Source: Taeniopygia guttata
Taxonomy: Eukaryota > Chordata > Aves > Passeriformes > Estrildidae
Assembly: GCF_048771995.1 (NCBI RefSeq)
Contig: NC_133030.1
Coordinates: 11,362,001-11,426,000 of the forward strand
Length of the DNA stretch: 64,000 bases
Reading direction: 5' to 3'
Shown piece after piece: positions 1 through 11,600 of this stretch. The position numbers and the translations under genes were made by a program. The notes beneath the pieces are model-generated. The model had not been told where the DNA came from, ran no database searches, and saw nothing but the letters and a program-made list of their open reading frames with translations. Numbering within the stretch: the stretch's first letter is position 1; every line of letters starts with the position of its first letter.

Positions 1-583
1 CCCTTCCTCCTGAGGAGAAAGGAGCAGGTGGGACACCCCTTAAATCAGCCACAGGTGGGCATAGGGGTGCCCCCTGCCCCCCCAGTCCCTGGCAGCATCT
101 GTAAATATTGGTCTCTGGTTGCTCTGCCCCCGGGTGCTGGGGGGGCACCGGGCAGGGTGGGCACAGGGCTGGGGCAGTGGGTGAGTGAGGTTTTCATGAG
201 CAGAGATGTGAGAACGCCAAAAGAAAAAGAGTTTTTATAATAAAAAGATAGAAAAACACCATCCGGCTCCACCTCACTGCTGTGGGGAGAGATGGCTCCA
301 CGCCCGCTGAGGGTGGCATGGAATCCTTGTCACCTCCTGTGGTGTGGGAGCTTCTTGTATGTCCCCCAATGGACACATCGGCACTCCGGGGACATCCTGG
401 AGCATCCCCGAGCCCCACAGGATGGGGGTCCCGGGCCAGTGTGGGCTGCCCGCAGGTATGATCTTGGCTGTCACTTGTCACCAGGCAGTGCAGGTGCCAC
501 CTCTCCTGCCCACACCCTGCCTGCGGGCAGCGCGTCAGGGCGTGGCACAGCTGGGCTGGTGCTCCGGCATTCCTGGGGAACGG

Positions 584-955
584 CTGGGCTGGGATGGGAT
601 GGGCTGGGCTGGGCTGGGATGGGATGGGCTGGGATGGGATGGGCTGGGATGGGATGGGCTGGGATGGGATGGGATGGGATGGGATGGGATGGGATGGGAT
701 GGGATGGGATGGGATGGGATGGGATGGGATGGGATGGGATGGGATGGGATGGGATGGGATGGGATGGGATGGGATGGGATGGGATGGGATGGGATGGGAT
801 GGGATGGGATGGGATGGGATGGGATGGGATGGGATGGGATGGGATGGGATGGGATGGGATGGGATGGGATGGGATGGGATGGGATGGGATGGGATGGGAT
901 GGGATGGGATGGGATGGGATGGGATGGGATGGGATGGGATGGGATGGGATGGGAT
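584..955 (+). repeat. (GGGAT)n pentamer array, about 74 units
   Basis: GGGAT units run from about 584. The first 15 or so alternate with GGGCT, and from 661 to 955 there are 59 uninterrupted GGGAT copies. The long open frames here on both strands (GWDGM and IPSHP repeats) are by-products of the repeat. The G-rich strand is the sense strand of ANKRD13D, whose start codon is 660 bp downstream. Confidence 0.98.
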
Positions 956-1616
956 GAACTCAGGAGTGGATGCACGACAGTTCTGAGCTGCAGGTACCAA
1001 CTGATGTTATGATGTAAAAGAGGTCAGGGAGCCCCGGGCACCGGCAGCCCCCGGTACCGGAGGTCAGCTGGGGGCCAATGGGTCCCTGGTTTCAACCCCG
1101 ATGGGGGACTGTGAGAGGGGGCGGCTCCGGGCTGTGTCCGGTACCGGTTCCAGTCCCATTCCCGGTGCTGCTGCAGTGGCGGTGCCCACAACCACGGTTC
1201 TCTGTGCCGGTGCCATTCTCAGCGCCTGCTCCCATTCCCGTTCCCGGTGCTAATTACGTTTCCGGTGCCCCACTCCCGATACCTCGTTGCCTTTCCCGCT
1301 GCCCGTTCCCGTGCCCGGTGCCAATGCCGTTTCCGTGCCCGGAGCCTGTTCCCCTTCCTGGAGCCCCGTTCCCTTTGGCGATGCCCGGTGCCAATGCCCG
1401 TTCCCTTTGCCGGTGCCCGTTCCCGGTGGCGATGCCGTCCCCTTTCCCCGCTCCCCTCCGGCGCTCCCGGTGCCGCCGCCTGTTCCCGGTGCCCGGTGCG
1501 GCCCCGCCCCGCGCCGCCGCGCTGCGCCGCCGCCGCCCCCGCGCAGCCATTGCGGGCAGGCCCCGCGCTGCGGCCCGGTCCGTCCGCCCCGGCGGCCCCG
1601 GGGACATGGTGCCGGG
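956..1616 (+). promoter_or_regulatory. ANKRD13D upstream region, GC-rich promoter with degenerate repeat
   Basis: From about 1135 to 1500 the sequence is a degenerate tandem repeat of a CCCGTTCCCGGTGCC-like unit. It passes into a CpG-rich stretch (about 1500-1610) that looks like the ANKRD13D promoter and 5' UTR. No TATA box was seen. Promoter activity is inferred from position and composition. Confidence 0.5.
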
Positions 1617-4600
1617 ATGGCCCGGCCCGCCGAGACCTTCCCGCTGCACCGGCTCGTCTGGCACAACCGGCACCAGGCGCTGGACAGCGCCCTGCGCGCG
1701 GGGACGGTGCGAGCGGCGCCGGGAGCGGCGCCGGGGAGCGGGCACCCCCCACGCACCGGCACCGGGAACGGCAGCGGGCGGGAGGGAGAACGGCGGGGCC
1801 CGCAGCGCGGGATGGGGGACTGGAGCGCTGGGAATGCCGCGGGGGACTGGGAACGCCGGGGGAAACCGGGAACGCTCCGCGCGGGGGGAGGGGAGGAGGG
1901 GGATGCTGGTAGAGCTGGAAGCGCCGGGAGCACCGCTGGGAGATACTGGGAGCACTGGGAGATACTGGGAGCACTGGGGGGATGGGGAGCCTTGAGGGAC
2001 TGGGAGCGTTAGGGAAGGCTGGGCACACAGGGCACTGGGAGCTCTGCAGAGGGACTGGAAGCACTGGGAGGACTGGGAAACCGGGGACACGGGGGACTGG
2101 GGGAACTGGAGGGAGGCTGGGAAGACTGGGAGCATGGGGAGCTGGTGGCACTGGGTGGGGGGGACAGCCCTGGGAGCATCTGGGGGAACTGGGAGTGATG
2201 TGGGGACTGGGAGTACCAGGGGAGACAGAGACTCAGGAGACTGGGAGCACTGGAAGAACTGGTGGCACTGGAAGGACTGGTGACACTGGGATAATAAGGG
2301 ACTGTAGCGCCAAAGGCCTGGAAGCAACTGGGAGCGCTGGGATCGGGTTAGCTGCACTGGGAGAAGAGGGGGCTGGGAGCACCAGGCCTTGGGAGCACGG
2401 GGACCACAGGGGGAGCACTGGGGTGGCACGGGGAGGGGGCAGTGACCCCACCACCCTTCCAGCACGACGTGGAGCTGACAGACCCGCGGGGCCGGACGCC
2501 CCTGGAGCTGGCCGTGTCTCTGGGCCACCTGGAGTCCGTGCGGGTGCTGCTGCGGCACAACGCCAACGTGGGCCGGGAGAATGCCAACGGATGGACGGGT
2601 ACAGGGACACCACGGGGACTTGGGGACACCATCCAGGGCTGCGGGCGGCCTCCAGCTGATGGCGCCCCGTGTCCCCAGTGCTGCAGGAGGCGGTGAGCAC
2701 GGGGGACCCCGAGATGGTGCAGCTGGTGCTCCAGTACCGTGACTACCAGCGGGCGACGCGGCGCCTCGCCGGCATCCCTGAGCTGCTCAGCAAACTGCGG
2801 CGGGTACAGCCCCCCCAGAACTGCACCCTGCAGCCCAGAGCTCCCCAGGGACACCCACCAGCCCCATCCCTTTGCTCAAGACTCCCCACCTCTCCAGCGA
2901 CTCCAGCAGAGACCCCCCAAGTGTCCCCAGGACCCCCTGTCTCCTCAATGAGCCCACTCTTTCCCCAGGGACACTCTGCCTATCCAGCCCCACTTCCCCA
3001 CATTGCCCTGATCCCCACTCAGGACCCCAATAGGGATCCCCAGCCCTGCTCTCCAGACTTCCCACATCCTCAGTGGTCTGGGAAGAGACCCCCAATTCTC
3101 CCCAGAAGCCCCCATTGACTCGTTTTTTTCCCTGGGGACCCCCAGCTTATCCTTTTCCTCTGGGACTTGCTGCTTATCCTTCCCTATGGACCAGCACTAA
3201 TGACGCCACTCTCTCTGATCCCCGCTCAGGACCCCAAAGGGACCCCTATCCCTTCTCCCCAGACTGCTCCCCCCTCCCCAGTGACCCCAGCAGGGAGTCT
3301 CCAGCCCCTCCACATCCCCCACCATGCTCCTCATCCCTTCCAGGCATCCGACTTCTACGTGGAGATGAAGTGGGAGTTCACGAGCTGGGGTGAGCGTGGC
3401 TGGGCTGGGCGGGGGAAGGGGGTCCCCAGGGCCCCCCGGCCGCGGGGCTGAGGGGTCCCTGTGCCCGCAGTGCCCCTGGTGTCCAAGGTGTGTCCCAGTG
3501 ACGTGTACCGCGTGTGGAAGCGCGGCGAGAGCCTGCGGGTGGACACCACCCTGCTGGGCTTCGAGCACATGACGTGGCAGCGCGGCCGCCGCAGCTACAT
3601 CTTCAAGGGGGAAGGTCAGCTCCACCCCCCCGCCGCCCCTCTGTCCCCTTGGGGAGCCCCCAGGCCCCCTGCACCCCCCTGTAAGGCCCTGTCTGGATTC
3701 CCTGGGGGCCCTCCAGTCTTTGTGGGGAGCCACAGATTATAGCCCTGCACTATAAGTGCACCCCTATAAAGACCCCAGACTCCCTATAGGGACTTCCCTG
3801 GAGAGCCCCCAGACCCTCTGCACTATTCATACTCCCATGAGGACCTCCCAGATCCCCTCTAGGGACCACTTGGGATTCCAGTTCCCCCCTCCCAAAGGGA
3901 ACACCTCAATTCTTTTACACGGTACCAGGCACCCCCAATTCCCCAGATCTCCCCAAGGAAACCTCAATTCCCTCTTCCTGAGGGAACCACCTCATCTCCT
4001 ACATGTACGAGGAATCCCCCCCCATCCCCCCAGCTCCCCAGTGCCCCCCAGGCCTGGGGTTGTGATGGGGTCTGACCCCTGCGGTGTCCCCATGCAGACG
4101 AGGGGGCCGTGGTGATGGAGGTGGACCACGACAAGCAGGTGGTGTACACGGAGACGCTGGCGCTGGCCCTGCACGAGCCCGAGCTGCTGCTGGCGGCCAT
4201 GCAGCCCACCGAGGAGCACGTGGCCGGCCGGCTCACCTCACCCATCGTCTCCACACACCTGGACACCCGGAACATCGCCTTCGAGAGGTGGGGAGGGGAA
4301 GGGAAGGGAAGGGAAGGGAAGGGAAGGGAAGGGGGAAGGGAAGGGAAGGGAAGGGAAGGGAAGGGAAGGGAAGGGAAGGGAAGGGAAGGGAAGGGAAGGG
4401 AAGGGAAGGGAAGGGAAGGGAAGGGAAGGGAAGGGAAGGGAAGGGAAGGGAAGGGAAGGGAAGGGAAGGGAAGGGAAGGGAAGGGAAGGGAAGGGAAGGG
4501 AAGGGAAGGGAAGCTCTCAGCAGGAAGGGGCCACGCGAGGGGGAAGCACGAGCGAAGGGGAAGGAAGCGCTGGTGCAAGAGGGTGAGGCCCCCACTCCCC

Positions 4601-7275
4601 CAGGAACAAGTCTGGGATCTGGGGCTGGCGCTCGGAGAAGATGGAGGTGGTCAGCGGCTACGAGGCCAAGGTGAGCACGGAGACAGGGAGGGACTCTGGG
4701 GACAGCCTGGAGTGTGGCAGGCCTGATGGTGTCCCCACACAGGTGTACAGTGCCAGCAACGTGGAGCTGGTCACCAAGACCAGGACGGAGCATCTCTCTG
4801 ACCAGGACAAGTCACGCAGCAAAGGTGACAGCCCTGTCAGCCAATCAGGGGACCTGTACCTGGTGGGGACACGCCACCCTTCTGGGTGGCACAGGTGTCA
4901 GGTGTGGGAAACTGGGGGAATAATGTGACAGGCGTAGGACAGTGTGCAGTGTGCCACCCATGAGGGGTGTGACCGGTGACAGACCTGAGGGTCCCTCCTC
5001 ACACCTGACCCCTCACCCCCTCTCCCCCCAGGCTCCAAGACCCCCTTCCACTCCTTCCTGGGCATTGCGCAGCAGCACGGCACCCACAACGGGGTGAGTG
5101 GCCATCCCAGGGGTCCCTGGGGAAGCTGGGGGTCTCCAGGGGGGCTGAGCGGTGCTGCTGTCCCCCCAGGCACCTGTCCTGCAGGCTGCCAGCCCCACCA
5201 ACCCCACGGCCATCACCCCCGAGGAGTACTTCGACCCCCACTTTGACCTGGAGACCCGCAACATCGGGCGCCCCATCGAGATGTCCAGCAAGGTGCAGAG
5301 GTGAGGCCACCGCCCCAGGGTCAGGACACAGGGGACGGTGACGGAGTCCTTGGGGCTGTGCCTCTGTTGTCCGTACCTCGGGGGTGTTGCCAGGGCGGTG
5401 GCACTGGGGTGGTGCCGGTAGCCGGTGGCCCCGCCGGGTCCCCATGCCCATGGTGGTGCCCGGGCAGGTTCAAGGCGACGCTGTGGCTGTGCGAGCAGCA
5501 CCCGCTGTCGCTGGCGGAGCAGGTGACGCCCATCATCGACCTCATGGCCATCTCCAACGCCCACTTCGCCAAACTGCGCGACTTCATCACCCTCAAGCTG
5601 CCCCCTGGCTTCCCCGTCAAGATCGGTGAGAGGGAAAGCTTCATTTGGGGTGGGATTAATAGGGGCAGGAGTTCATTGGGGCCTTGACTGACAGCTGTAC
5701 CCACAGAGATCCCCCTGTTCCACGTGCTCAACGCCCGCATCACCTTCAGCAACCTGTGTGGGTGTGACCAGCCCCTGGGCTCCGTGCGGATCTGCGCCCC
5801 TCAGGAGCCCTCTGGCACCCACCCCCCTGGCACCCAGCCCTCCGGGCCCAGAGGTGAGCCTGGGGGGCCAGGGGGGTCCTGGGGCCAGGGGATGCCGGGA
5901 TTCTGTGGATATAGAATGGTGTGGGTGTGGGGTGATGTGGGGTGTCGCAGGATGCCATGGGGAGCTGCGGGGTGGCATGAGGTGCCGTGGGCGCAGTGTG
6001 CCATGGAGGTGGCGTGCCGTGGGACACCGCGGGGTGCCACGGGGACACCCGAGGGTGCTGACGGCTCCCGTGCGTGGCAGCATGGCCGTTCCCGTGCGAG
6101 GTGGAGGCGGGCATGTTCGAGGTGCCCGCGGGGTACACGGTGCTGGGCGCGGGGCGCAGCGAGCCCCTGCGCGATGAGGACGACGACCTGCTGCAGTTCG
6201 CCATCCAGCAGAGCCTGCTGGACGCCGGCACCGAGACCGACCAGGTGAGGCCACGTCCCCTCACCTGGACACGCCCCACACGCACCTGGGCACGCCCCTA
6301 ACATGTGGCCACACCCCACAGGTGACCATCTGGGAGGCGCTGACCAACACGCGCCCCGGCGCGGAGCCGCCGCCCTACGATGAGGACCTGCAGCTGGAAA
6401 GGTGAGGTTCCATCTGTGGGGGCGTGGCCTGGGGTGCCACACACACCTCACCTGGGCAGGGCCAAACTGGGAGGGGCAGGGGTTAAAGGTGTCCGGGTGG
6501 GGCAGACGCAGGGGCCATGGGGTTAGAGAAGCGGGGCTAAAGGTGTCAGGGTGTGGCCAGGGCAGGGGCTGAAAGTGAGGAGCTTCTTGCTGTCCACAGG
6601 GTGTGGCCATAATGGGCGTGGCTAAGCGCAGGTGTGGGTGTGGCTAGCAGCTGGGTGGGGCATGTGGGGAGGGGCATGGCTCTCCAGGCCATTTAAGGGC
6701 TGTGCAGGAGGTGTGGCCAGCAGGGGTGGGGCACGGGTGTGGCAGAGGAGGCGTGGCTCCCATGACACGGGCGTGGCTCCCATGACATGGGTGTGGCTCC
6801 CATGACATGGGCGTGGCTCCCATGACACAGGTGTGGCTCCCATGACATGGGTGTGGCTCCCATGACGTGGGCATGGCTCCCATGACACGGGTGTGGCTCC
6901 CATGACATGGGCATGGCTCCCATGACACGGGCATGGCTCCCATGACACGGGAGTGGCTCCCATGACATGGGCGTGGCTCCCATGACACGGGTGTGGCTCC
7001 CATGACACGGGTGTGGCTGCTGTCCCCTCCGCAGGGCGCTGCAGGAGAGCATGCTGCTGCAGGCTGGGCCCAGCACCGAGCCCCCAGCTGCCGGGAGCCC
7101 CCCAGGCGCAGGTGGCGGGAGCCCCCCTGGTCCCCCCGGCTACGGCAGCTTCGCGGAGCAGCTGCGCCTGGCCATGGCGCTGTCGGAGCGGGAGCAGGAG
7201 GAGCGGGAGCGGCGGCGGCGGGAGGAGGACGAGGAGCTCCAGCGCATCCTGCGCCTCTCCCTCACCGAGAAGTAG
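1617..7275 (+). CDS. ANKRD13D: ANKRD13D: ankyrin repeat domain protein 13D, 15 coding exons, about 620 aa
   Basis: The ANKRD13 family binds Lys63-linked ubiquitin on internalised membrane receptors through C-terminal ubiquitin-interacting motifs (UIMs) at the plasma membrane and endosomes. Exons: 1617-1706, 2463-2598, 2679-2803, 3344-3389, 3471-3614, 4098-4287, 4604-4670, 4743-4824, 5032-5093, 5170-5300, 5468-5625, 5707-5853, 6081-6244, 6322-6401, 7035-7275. All use GT-AG and the 1863 nt close in frame. Ankyrin repeats lie at about residues 1-110 ([20 protein letters not shown]). A long central GPCR-chaperone-like region follows. Four UIM-like segments sit near residues 495-512 ([13 protein letters not shown]), 532-550 (ALQESMLLQ), 575-592 ([13 protein letters not shown]) and 605-620 ([10 protein letters not shown]). 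The start at 1617 is preferred over the out-of-frame ATG at 1606 because it leads into the family N-terminus (FPLHRLVW). UIM count and neighbour SSH3 point to paralog D rather than A or B. Intron 6 holds a GGGAA array and intron 14 a 20-bp array. I see no AATAAA downstream. Confidence 0.93.
1915..2430 (+). repeat. Degenerate ACTGGGAGC minisatellite in ANKRD13D intron 1
   Basis: Many copies of ACTGGGAGC or ACTGGGAGATACTGGGAGC-like units with variable spacing fill most of intron 1. No coding potential. Confidence 0.8.
4291..4513 (+). repeat. (GGGAA)n pentamer array in ANKRD13D intron 6
   Basis: About 43 copies of GGGAA begin eight bases after the exon 6 donor (GT at 4288), with one irregular unit near 4330. 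The purine-rich strand is the sense strand. Confidence 0.98.
6751..7020 (+). repeat. 20-bp minisatellite, 13.5 copies, ANKRD13D intron 14
   Basis: The unit is GTGTGGCTCCCATGACACGG with a few recurrent variants (GCGTGGCTCC, CATGACATGG). The array abuts the branch/acceptor region of the last intron: the terminal AG is at 7033-7034. A long minus-strand open frame (CHGSH repeats) is an artefact of the unit. Confidence 0.97.
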
Positions 7276-8630
7276 CGCCCCGGGGCGCTCCACGCCGGCA
7301 CGGGGACATCCCGGGTGTCCCATGTGGGGTCACCCCACGCAGGGACGCAGATGTCCCGCGTGGGGACACCCCTGGCAGGGATAGGGACACCCCACCCAGG
7401 GGACACCCCGGTGCGGGTGCTATCCCACACCGGGGTGCCCCAGCGCAGGCACAGCCCTGCCTGGGGAGCAGCCGGTGCCGGGATGGCCCCCCCGTGATGG
7501 GGACCCCCCTGATGTGGGCACAGCCCCCGTGCAGGGGATTTGATCCAGGGATCCTCCTACCCCCGGGACCCCCAATCCAGGGCTCTTCTCCCACCAGGCT
7601 CAAACCTCAGCCCAGGGACCCTCACCTGGGGACCACCCCTCCAGGGATACCCCTGTGCCCAGGACCCCTCCCTAGGGACCCCCCTCCTCTTTGGTGTTGT
7701 ACTGTGACCCCACTGGGGGCAGGATGGACCCGGGGGTCCCCGTGGGATGCAGGTGACCCCTGTTTTAAGGCACTGCAGTGTGGGGGAGACTTCTGGGGGA
7801 CCCCCAAGCCTCATCCTTTGGGGCAGTGGGGGGACAGGGGGGCCCCGAATGTCTGTACATATACATATACATATATATTATATATATATATATATATACA
7901 CATGTGTGTCTGTGCCTGGGGCGTGATGGGTGGGGTGTCCCAGGGGTGGAGCCTGGGAAAAGGGATGGATCCTGCAGGTAGGGTGGGGCTCAGGTGATGG
8001 GGCTCATCCAGTAAGCGAGTGGGTGGCACTAGTGGGCTGCTCCTCCTCAGCTCGCCCCAAATCTGGCCCAGTGCCCCCATTCCTGGCCCAGGGATTGGTT
8101 TATTTTGTTTATATTAGATGGGAAAAGACCCCTGCCCAGGGAGGGGAGCTTAGCTGAGGATCCCTGGGGATCACAAGGGGTTATTTGGGGGTGAGCTGAT
8201 GGGGACACTTGGAGCATTCCCACCATTTAAACCTGGGGTGTCCCAGGTGCCAGGGTCCCTCGGGGGGTCCGCAGTTTCTGGGGATCCGGGGAAGGCATCA
8301 CACGTTCTGGGCGCCTGGGGGAGGCTCCCAAGAGCCAGGGACCCTCGGGTGCTTCCCACTTTGGGAGGATCTGGGGGTGTCTCGAGTGCTGGAGTGTCAA
8401 TCCTGCCTTGTCCACACCGATGTGGGGCCCGGGGGGTTCCGGGGCACCGGGGAGGTGCCGCTCTGAGCACGGGCGCTCCGGGGGTCCCGGCCGCGGCGTT
8501 CCCGTGGCGGGGGGAGCCGTGCCGTGCCGGGCCGTGCCCGGGGCCGTGCCCGCTCCCGCTGCCTTTCCCGTTCCCGTCCGGGCGGGGCAGCGGCGGCGCT
8601 TCCTGGTGCGGGGGGGCGGCGCGGCGGGGC
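7276..8630 (+). other. ANKRD13D 3' UTR and spacer to SSH3
   Basis: No gene is seen. A dinucleotide tract (TA/CA, 7851-7905) lies in the presumed ANKRD13D 3' UTR. No AATAAA or ATTAAA was found on the plus strand, so the 3' end is undefined. From about 8400 the sequence becomes CpG-rich (GCCGTGCC, CCCGTTCCCG) and is the likely SSH3 promoter and 5' UTR. Confidence 0.6.
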
Positions 8631-11600
8631 ATGGCGCTGGTGACGGTGCGGCGGGCGGGGGGCTCCGCCGGGGGCCCCGCGGTGAGTGCGGCACCGGGGC
8701 GGGCGGGGACGGGGCATCCCGGCGGGGACGGCACGGGGGGCGGGCGGGGGGTCCCGGAGCCCCGGGATGTCCCGGTGCGGGCTGGCACGGCGGCTCCCGG
8801 GGGAGTACGGGCTGTCCCAGAGCCGCGGGGGCCCCGGTGCGGGGGCACCGGGCCGGTTGGGGCGTCCCGGAGCTCCCGCGGGTCCCGGTGCCCTGGCGAA
8901 ACGGGTGGTGCGGGGGATCCCGGTGTGGGGCTGCGCGGGGTCTCTCGGAGCCCGGGGGTTCCCGGTGCTGCGGAAGGTCCCGGTGAGGAAGGTCCCGCCG
9001 TCCCGGGGCTGTCCCAGCGCGGAGGTGGAGGGGTGAAGGTTGCTCCGGTCGCTGCCGGTGCGGGGTCATCCCAGGCGCTTCCGACGGGACTTTCCTGGGA
9101 GTTTGCTGGGAGCAGAGGTGCCCTCAGACACGTTGGAGTTTCCTGTACTCCCGGCTGGGGCTTCCCCACAGCTCAGGGAGGAACATGGGGGTGTGGATGG
9201 GGGTGTTTGTCCCTGGTTGCTCCCGCTCACTTTGCCACGCTCTCCCGCTCCCTTGGCTGTCCCTGTGTCCTCCAGTGCTGACCCCCACACTCCCCCAGTA
9301 ACCACTGGGCCTTTCTGGGGGTTCATCCCAGGCCTCCCCTTCCAGTGCTTTCACCCTGCGAGGGATCAGGGGCACAGGGACAGGACACCCCCACTGCCGT
9401 CTCGAGGGGGTTCCCCAGGGATCCATCTCCACAGTGGGACCCCCAGAGGGTCCCCATGTCCCCCGTTGGGCCCACACTATTCAGTGGGGGCAGGGGTGGG
9501 CTTAGGAGGTCACTGGACTGTGGTGTCCGTGCTGGTGGGAGGTTGTGGGACCCCCGAGCCTGGTCCACACCCTGGGGTCACACTTCCCCCAGGAACTGCC
9601 TCCCAATTTACAGGAGGAAGATGCTCCCAGACGTGGCCAACTGCAGCGACGGTGAGAGGGGGCTCCAAAACCTCGGGGTGGGATGGAGACTCAATTTCAC
9701 CCCTTTGGGGGAGCACTCTGGGGGTGTCCTGGGTGCTCAGGACCCTCCTGCCCCCCAGGCAAAGCTTTGTCATGGTCAAGGGGGCAGCGCGGCTCCTGCC
9801 TGCGGAGGAGCCCCCCCCGGCCGAGCCCCCCCCAGCCGAGCCCCCCTGCCAGGCCCCGGGACAGCAGGAGCAGCACCTGCACCTCATGATGCAGCTGCTG
9901 CGCCCCCAGGACGCCATCCGGCTGGTAGGACATGGATCCCCCTGCAGGAACGTGGGGATGGCATGGGGACAGGGAAAGAGATGGATGGGTCAGGAGCAGG
10001 ACCAGGATGGGGATGGGATGTGGATGGGGACAAGGTGGGGAGAGAAAATGGACAGGATAGGACGGATGGGCTGGGCTGGGGATGGGGATGAGATGGAATG
10101 AAGGTGGGGACAGGATGGGGATAGTATGGGACAGGACAGGATTGGGATGGAAACAGGAACATGGAGGGAATGTGATAGGGATGGGATGGGGACAGGATAG
10201 GATGGGATGGAGATAGAGATGGAACGGGAAGTGATGAGGAGGGGACACGGCCCAGCCTGATGCTCCTCCCGGTCACTGGGAGCACTGGGAAGGGGCAGAT
10301 CCCCCCTGCAATGCCCGCCGTCCCGGCAGGCGGTGCGGCTGGAGTCGGCGCGGCCGCGGCGGGTGCGGTACCTGCTGCTGGTGCGGCCGGAGGAGGCGGG
10401 AGCCGAGGCCGAGACGGCGCTGCTGGGAGTGGATTTCGCCCACGAGGGGTGAGCGGGGTGCGGGGGGGGCCCGGGGAGGCGTCGGCACCCCCTGACCTCT
10501 GCCTGCCCCAGGGCCACCCGCTGCACCCTGGGCATGGTGCTGCCCCTCTGGAGCGACACCCAGGTGTTCCTCGACGGCGACGGGTAAGGGTGGGACAGAA
10601 TTGTGGCACAGGGAGGGGCTTAGGGGGGATGGGGTGCCCACCCTGACCCACGTGTGTGCCCGTGATGCCCAGGGGGTTCAGTGTGACATCGGGGGGACAG
10701 ACACGCATCTTCAAGCCCATCTCTGTGCAGACCATGTGGTGAGCGAGGCCTGGGCGTGACCACGGGGGGCACGGTGGGGACCACCCTGGGCACGAGGGGG
10801 TGTGGGTGGCATGGTGAGCACAAGGGGGGTGGGCATCACCTCGGGGACTGGGGACACGAGCACGGCCAGGAGCACAGGGGATCTCAGCTGCACAGCAGAC
10901 ACGGGGGATGTGGCACTGCTGGGGACACAAGGGATGCCATCACCATCCTGAGCATGGGGATGTGGGCACCACACTGGACATGGGGATTTGGGTATCACCA
11001 TGGGCAGCACCACGGGCACCTGGGCACAGTCACGGGGAAGGAGCTGGGGAGGGCTTGGGTGACACCCACACGCTGGGGACAGCCAGTGAGGGGGACACGG
11101 CTGTCGGGGCGGTGCCGGGGTGCGGTGGCAGTGCAGCGGTGGCAGGTGCTGTGCGGCAGGGCCGTGCTGCAGGAGCTGCACCTCGCCTGCGAAGACGCAG
11201 CCCGCGGCGGGCACATCCCTGGTGGCCCCGCGCTGGCCTGGGCCCGCGGCTACGCAGCGGCGCTGGGCTCGGAGCAGAGCTGCCTCAACGAGTGGCTGGC
11301 CATGGCCGACCTCGAGTCCGTGCGCCCCGCCTCGCCCACGCCCCTCCGGTAAGGTCCCTGTGGCGCCCCTGCCACACCCCGCTCTGCTGGCCAATCGCTG
11401 CCGCGCCTGGCAGGGCGTGGCCGGGGTGGGGCAGGGGACACCAGTGACAAGGCGGTGCCGGTGCCAGGCCAGCCACGCCGGAGCTGTCGGAGCAGGCGGT
11501 GCGGGCGCTGCTGCGGGAGGTGATGGCCACCGCCGACCTGGAGAATGTCACATCCAAGGAGGTGGGTGGCACCTGGGTGGCAGCGTGTCCTGGGGACCGG

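Noticed and set aside
584-955. Interstitial telomere
   Set aside because: The unit is GGGAT, not TTAGGG.
194-1012. Long open frames on both strands (IPSHP and GWDGM repeats)
   Set aside because: Artefacts of a pure pentamer array, which lacks stops in several frames. No conserved domain.
1606-1608. ATG just upstream of the ANKRD13D start
   Set aside because: Out of frame with the conserved N-terminus.
6751-7020. Regular 20-bp repeats resembling a CRISPR array
   Set aside because: Repeats are contiguous with no unique spacers, and the DNA is a vertebrate intron.
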